Notes under the pieces: generated by a model
What the model saw: the letters and a program-made list of their open reading frames with translations, nothing else
Told to the model about the DNA's origin: nothing
Database searches by the model: none
Shown: positions 61,100 through 64,000 of the stretch, piece by piece
Numbering within the stretch: the first letter of the stretch is position 1
Layout: the number at the start of each line of letters is the position of its first letter
Translations under genes and position numbers: made by a program
Source: Burkholderia oklahomensis C6786
GTDB taxonomy: Bacteria; Pseudomonadota; Gammaproteobacteria; Burkholderiales; Burkholderiaceae
Assembly (NCBI RefSeq): GCF_000959365.1
Contig: NZ_CP009555.1
Location: 1,674,001-1,738,000, forward strand
Direction: 5' to 3'
DNA length: 64,000 nucleotides

Positions 61100-63348
61100 G
61101 GATGGGCTCCCGGCGACGCGGCGCCGTTCTCGCCTGCCGCCGCGGGCGCGCTGGCGGGCGCGGGCGGGGCGAGCTGCTGACGCCGCATCTTGTCGATGTC
61201 GAACAGGTTCATCGCCGGCGAGCCGCCCTGGCTCGGGCCGATCGGCATCGGCGGGACGACGGGGTCGTCCTTGTCCCGGATGATGTTGTTGTCCGACTTG
61301 TACGCGCCCGTCACGCCCTGGATGTAGTCGTAGCGGTTGGACGTCACCGCCTGCGCGGTCTCGCGATCGCCGATGATGACCGGGCGCAGGAACACCATCA
61401 GGTTGGTTTTCGTACGCGTCTTGCCTTCCGAGCGGAACAGCTGGCCGATCCACGGAATGTCGCCGAGGAGCGGCACCTTGTTGTTCGCGACTTGGTAGTT
61501 GTCCTGCATCAGGCCGCCAAGCACGATGATCTCGCCGTTGTCGGCCAGCACGGTCGACTGGATCGAGCGTTTGTTGAACGTCGGGCCGGTCTGGGAGGTG
61601 AGCGTGCCGTTCACGACCGACGAATCCTCCGTATACAGCTGCAGCTTCAGGATCCCGCCGTCGGTGATTTGCGGCTTCACATGCAGCGTCAGGCCGACGT
61701 CTCGCCGGTCATACGTGTTGAACGCATTGTTCGTGTTACCGCTCGTCAAGTTCGAATACGAGCCGGTCGGAATCGGCACGTTCTGGCCGACGACGATCTT
61801 CGCTTCCTCGTTGTCGAGCGTGACGAGGTTCGGCGTCGACAGCACGTTTGCGTCGCTCACGCCGGAGAAATACTGCAGCAACCCGCCGAGCCCCTGGATG
61901 CCGAACATGTTGCGCAGCCAACCGATATTGAGCCCCGGCGTGAGCGCACCTACTACGTTAAGCGGGTTCGTCGCGCCGGCCGTCAGATTGGTGATGCTGT
62001 TGCCGCCGCCCACGCCGCCCGTCGTCAGGTTCGTCCCTGCGTAGAGCGCGTTGTTCGCAACCTGCCATTGAATCCCGAGGTTCGCGTTGGTCGTCGAGTT
62101 CAGCTCGACGACCAACGCCTCGATGTACACCTGCGCGCGCCGCGCGTCGAGCTGGTCGATCACCGCGCGCAGGTTCCGGTACACGGGATCCGACGCGGTG
62201 ATGATGAGCGAGTTCGTCGCCGCATCGGCCTGGATCATGCCGCCCGGCTGATTCTCGTCGCTCTTGTCCTTGTCGCCGCCGAGGAGGCCGCCCGTGCCGA
62301 GACCGCCGCCGCCCATCGTGCCGCCGGTGCCGCCCGACGAGCTCGACGACAGCCCCGACGGCAGCGGCGGGGTGCCCGACGTGCCCGTCGAGAAGTTCGA
62401 GCCGCTCTGCGAGCCGCCTTGATTGAACGCATTCGCATCGTTCGAGCTCGCCGACGAGCCGCTTTCGCCGCCACCCTTGCCGAGCATTCCGCGCAGCGTC
62501 TTCGCGAGCTTCACCGCATCGGCGTTGCGCAACGGCACGACGTGCATGTTGCCCGGCACACCGCTCGGCGCGTCGAGCTGCTGCGCGAGTTTCTTCGCCG
62601 CGGCGAGGCGCTGCGCGTTCGACGCGCGCAGAAGCAGCGCGTTGGTCCGCGGATCGGCCTGCACGGTGACCTTGAGCGTCGCGTCGGTGTTGCCGATCGC
62701 GCCCGGATCGAGCAGCTTCGTCAGCTGCGCGGCGATGTCGATCGCGTTCGCGTTCCTGAGCGGCACGACGGCGACCTGCGCACCCGCCGCGCTGTCGACG
62801 CCCGAGATGATCCGCGCGATCCGGCGCACGTTGTCCGCGTAGTCGGTGACGACGATCGTGTTGTTGGCCGGATACGCGGTGATCGTGTTGTTCGGCGAGA
62901 TCAGCGGACGCAGCACCGGGAGCAAGTTGTTGGCCGATTCGTTGCGCAGCTCGAACACTTGCGTGACGACCTGATCGCCGCGCGCCTGCGGCGTGTTGCC
63001 GATGTAGGTCGGCACGCCCTGCAGCTTCGCGTCGGCTTCCGGCACGACCTTCAGCACGCCGTGATCCTGGACGAGCGCGAAACCCTGCATCCGGAGCGCG
63101 GACTGCAGCGTCTTCAGCGCCTGATCTTCCGGCACGGGGCGTTCCGATACGAGGTTCAGCTGACCCTTGACGCGCGGGTCGACGATGATCGTCTTGCCCG
63201 TCGCGGCGCCGATCGCCTTCGCGACCTGATCGATGTCCGCATTGACGAAATTGAGCGTGACCTGAGCGTGAGCGGCCTGCGCGACGACGATTCCGGCGAC
63301 GACGAGCGCCGTTGCGACGCGCCGCAAAGCAAAGCGAGTTCTTGTCAT
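61096..63348 (-). CDS. gspD: type II secretion outer-membrane secretin GspD
   Basis: 750-residue secretin. The signal peptide ends AQAAHAQ, with no lipobox. N0 domain (about 28-100) and N1-N3 domains follow, with a Gly/Ser-rich low-complexity insertion at about 290-370. The secretin core has QVYIEALVVELNSTTNANLG, then IVVGQNVPIPTGSYSN, VGLTLHVKPQITDGGILKL and VLADNGEIIVLGGLMQDNYQ. The S-domain-like tail is Pro/Ala-rich. It forms the outer-membrane channel. First gene of gspD-E-F. Confidence 0.96.
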   Translation of the reverse strand: MTRTRFALRRVATALVVAGIVVAQAAHAQVTLNFVNADIDQVAKAIGAATGKTIIVDPRVKGQLNLVSERPVPEDQALKTLQSALRMQGFALVQDHGVLKVVPEADAKLQGVPTYIGNTPQARGDQVVTQVFELRNESANNLLPVLRPLISPNNTITAYPANNTIVVTDYADNVRRIARIISGVDSAAGAQVAVVPLRNANAIDIAAQLTKLLDPGAIGNTDATLKVTVQADPRTNALLLRASNAQRLAAAKKLAQQLDAPSGVPGNMHVVPLRNADAVKLAKTLRGMLGKGGGESGSSASSNDANAFNQGGSQSGSNFSTGTSGTPPLPSGLSSSSSGGTGGTMGGGGLGTGGLLGGDKDKSDENQPGGMIQADAATNSLIITASDPVYRNLRAVIDQLDARRAQVYIEALVVELNSTTNANLGIQWQVANNALYAGTNLTTGGVGGGNSITNLTAGATNPLNVVGALTPGLNIGWLRNMFGIQGLGGLLQYFSGVSDANVLSTPNLVTLDNEEAKIVVGQNVPIPTGSYSNLTSGNTNNAFNTYDRRDVGLTLHVKPQITDGGILKLQLYTEDSSVVNGTLTSQTGPTFNKRSIQSTVLADNGEIIVLGGLMQDNYQVANNKVPLLGDIPWIGQLFRSEGKTRTKTNLMVFLRPVIIGDRETAQAVTSNRYDYIQGVTGAYKSDNNIIRDKDDPVVPPMPIGPSQGGSPAMNLFDIDKMRRQQLAPPAPASAPAAAGENGAASPGAHP

Positions 63349-63735
63349 GGAGTAATGGATCGATGCCGACGGCGGCCGTGTCCGATGGTATTACGTAAGA
63401 TCGATGTCAAAAAAGCAGACATTAGCAGTTTTTCATGTCCGAAATATCACATTGAACTGAGAACTGTCTCACATACGCCATAAAAAAAAACGAATGCGTA
63501 TGCCGCATGTAAGTTATCCCATGCGAAGTCTCGCGAAGAACCAGCACGATAATGCGGTATAAACGTGCTTGGCAAACGCCGTAGTCCGAACCAACCGAAC
63601 GGCCTCCCTGCATTGCGAACCGTTCGGTTGCAGGTATGATACGGGCGGCCGGAGCGGCTTCGCGCGAAAAGCGCGTGCGGGTTTTCCCGGCCTTCTGCGA
63701 AGCGTAAAACAATTCACCGGTTCATTTCCTTCCAT
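63349..63735. other. divergent promoter region, gspD / lytic transglycosylase
   Basis: 387 bp, locally AT-rich (63400-63530) with homopolymeric tracts such as nine consecutive A residues at 63482-63490. No gene. Both flanking genes read outward, so their promoters lie here. TTGACA occurs on the minus strand at about 63403-63408, but no -10 at the right distance was seen. Confidence 0.5.
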
Positions 63736-64000
63736 ATGAGGATGCGGTTCGTCATTGTCGCGATGTTCGCCGCCGGCGCCTGGTCCGCCAGCGCGCCCGC
63801 ACGCGCCGACTGTTACGACGAGGCCGCAAAATACCAGAAGGTGAATCCGCTGATCCTGCGCGCGATCGCGTGGCAGGAATCGCACAATCGTCCGGAGGCG
63901 CTCAACAAGAACGCGAACGGCTCGACCGATTACGGCCTCATGCAGATCAACTCGATCCATCTGCCGACGCTGTCCCGCTACGGGATCACGAAAAACACGC
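63736..64000 (+). CDS. lytic transglycosylase (partial, runs off window)
   Basis: First 88 codons only. A signal peptide ends at APARADC, then CYDEAAKYQKVNPLILRAIA. The catalytic glutamate is in AWQESHNRPEAL and the SLT motif GLMQINSIHLPTL follows. It resembles IagB/VirB1-like specialised transglycosylases that open peptidoglycan for envelope machines. Its position divergent from gspD suggests, but does not prove, a role in fitting the secretin through the wall. Confidence 0.85.
   Translation, partial: MRMRFVIVAMFAAGAWSASAPARADCYDEAAKYQKVNPLILRAIAWQESHNRPEALNKNANGSTDYGLMQINSIHLPTLSRYGITKNT

Noticed and set aside
61102..63483. 793-codon plus-strand frame opposite gspD
   Set aside because: Shadow of the secretin gene; composition typical of antisense GC-rich DNA.
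63422..63712. 96-codon minus-strand frame between gspD and the transglycosylase
   Set aside because: No family resemblance, spans AT-rich promoter sequence, and no ribosome binding site was noticed.
1..64000. tRNA, rRNA or insertion-sequence genes
   Set aside because: No cloverleaf-like T-loop sequences, rRNA segments, transposase frames or terminal inverted repeats with target duplications were seen.

Overview
The window is high-GC (about two thirds G+C) proteobacterial chromosome. It most resembles the Burkholderia pseudomallei/thailandensis/mallei group. The reasons are the gspDEF / opposed gspC / gspG-to-N layout of a type II secretion system, a neighbouring fliLMNOPQR operon, Burkholderia-type trimeric porins, an ESPR-type haemagglutinin leader and strong GC3 codon use. 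That GC3 bias also produces many long, meaningless antisense reading frames. The species call is inference; no rRNA, tRNA, IS element or CRISPR array was seen.

Layout. (1) 1-6.3 kb: a fatty-acid beta-oxidation cluster on the minus strand (acyl-CoA dehydrogenase, thiolase, FadJ-type fusion enzyme) with a divergent GlxA/AraC-type regulator. (2) 6.6-8.5 kb: a PaaX-family regulator with a membrane fatty-acid desaturase. (3) 8.9-9.5 kb: the scar of a lost two-partner secretion / contact-dependent inhibition locus, in which the leader of a TpsA exoprotein is joined to the last 80 or so codons of its TpsB transporter. It is followed by a terminator-like hairpin and a gene-poor, AT-richer stretch holding a perfect DnaA box. 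(4) 10.1-11.7 kb: a PadR regulator and HAAS/DUF1700 membrane protein pair with an elaborate palindromic promoter. (5) 12.0-23.5 kb: a nine-gene catabolic and uptake operon (GMC alcohol dehydrogenase, SDR, MoaF-like protein, SnoaL-like protein, aldehyde dehydrogenase, full Liv-type ABC importer) facing a FeaR-like AraC regulator. (6) 23.8-31.8 kb: two porin genes flanking a type III restriction-modification pair (mod-res).

(7) 32.1-37.1 kb: a two-component pair and an SsuABC/TauABC-like ABC importer. (8) 37.2-39.1 kb: a DUF2938 membrane protein and a methyltransferase, divergent from a MerR regulator across a palindromic operator. (9) 39.4-44.0 kb: the flagellar operon fliL-M-N-O-P-Q-R on the minus strand (switch complex and export gate). 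(10) 44.4-46.7 kb: a CidA/LrgA-LrgB pair with a divergent LysR regulator. (11) 46.8-51.3 kb: a DHA2 multidrug exporter with a MarR regulator, a small membrane protein, and a NodT/OprM-type outer-membrane lipoprotein. (12) 51.5-63.3 kb: the complete general secretion pathway core (gspN, M, L, K, J, I, H, G; gspC; gspF, E, D). (13) 63.7-64.0 kb: the start of a lytic transglycosylase gene that runs off the window.

How the parts work together: GspE/F/L/M form the inner-membrane assembly platform that pushes the GspG/H/I/J/K pseudopilus, and GspC links it to the GspD outer-membrane secretin. FliP/Q/R/O form the flagellar export gate, FliM/N the switch and FliL the stator-associated protein. The Liv operon would import an unknown substrate, whose alcohol and aldehyde forms are plausibly oxidised by the dehydrogenases ahead of the importer. 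The least explained parts are the TPS deletion scar with its flanking gene-poor region, the MoaF-containing catabolic operon, the PadR promoter structure, and an 8-codon tandem repeat that lengthens the GspH leader.
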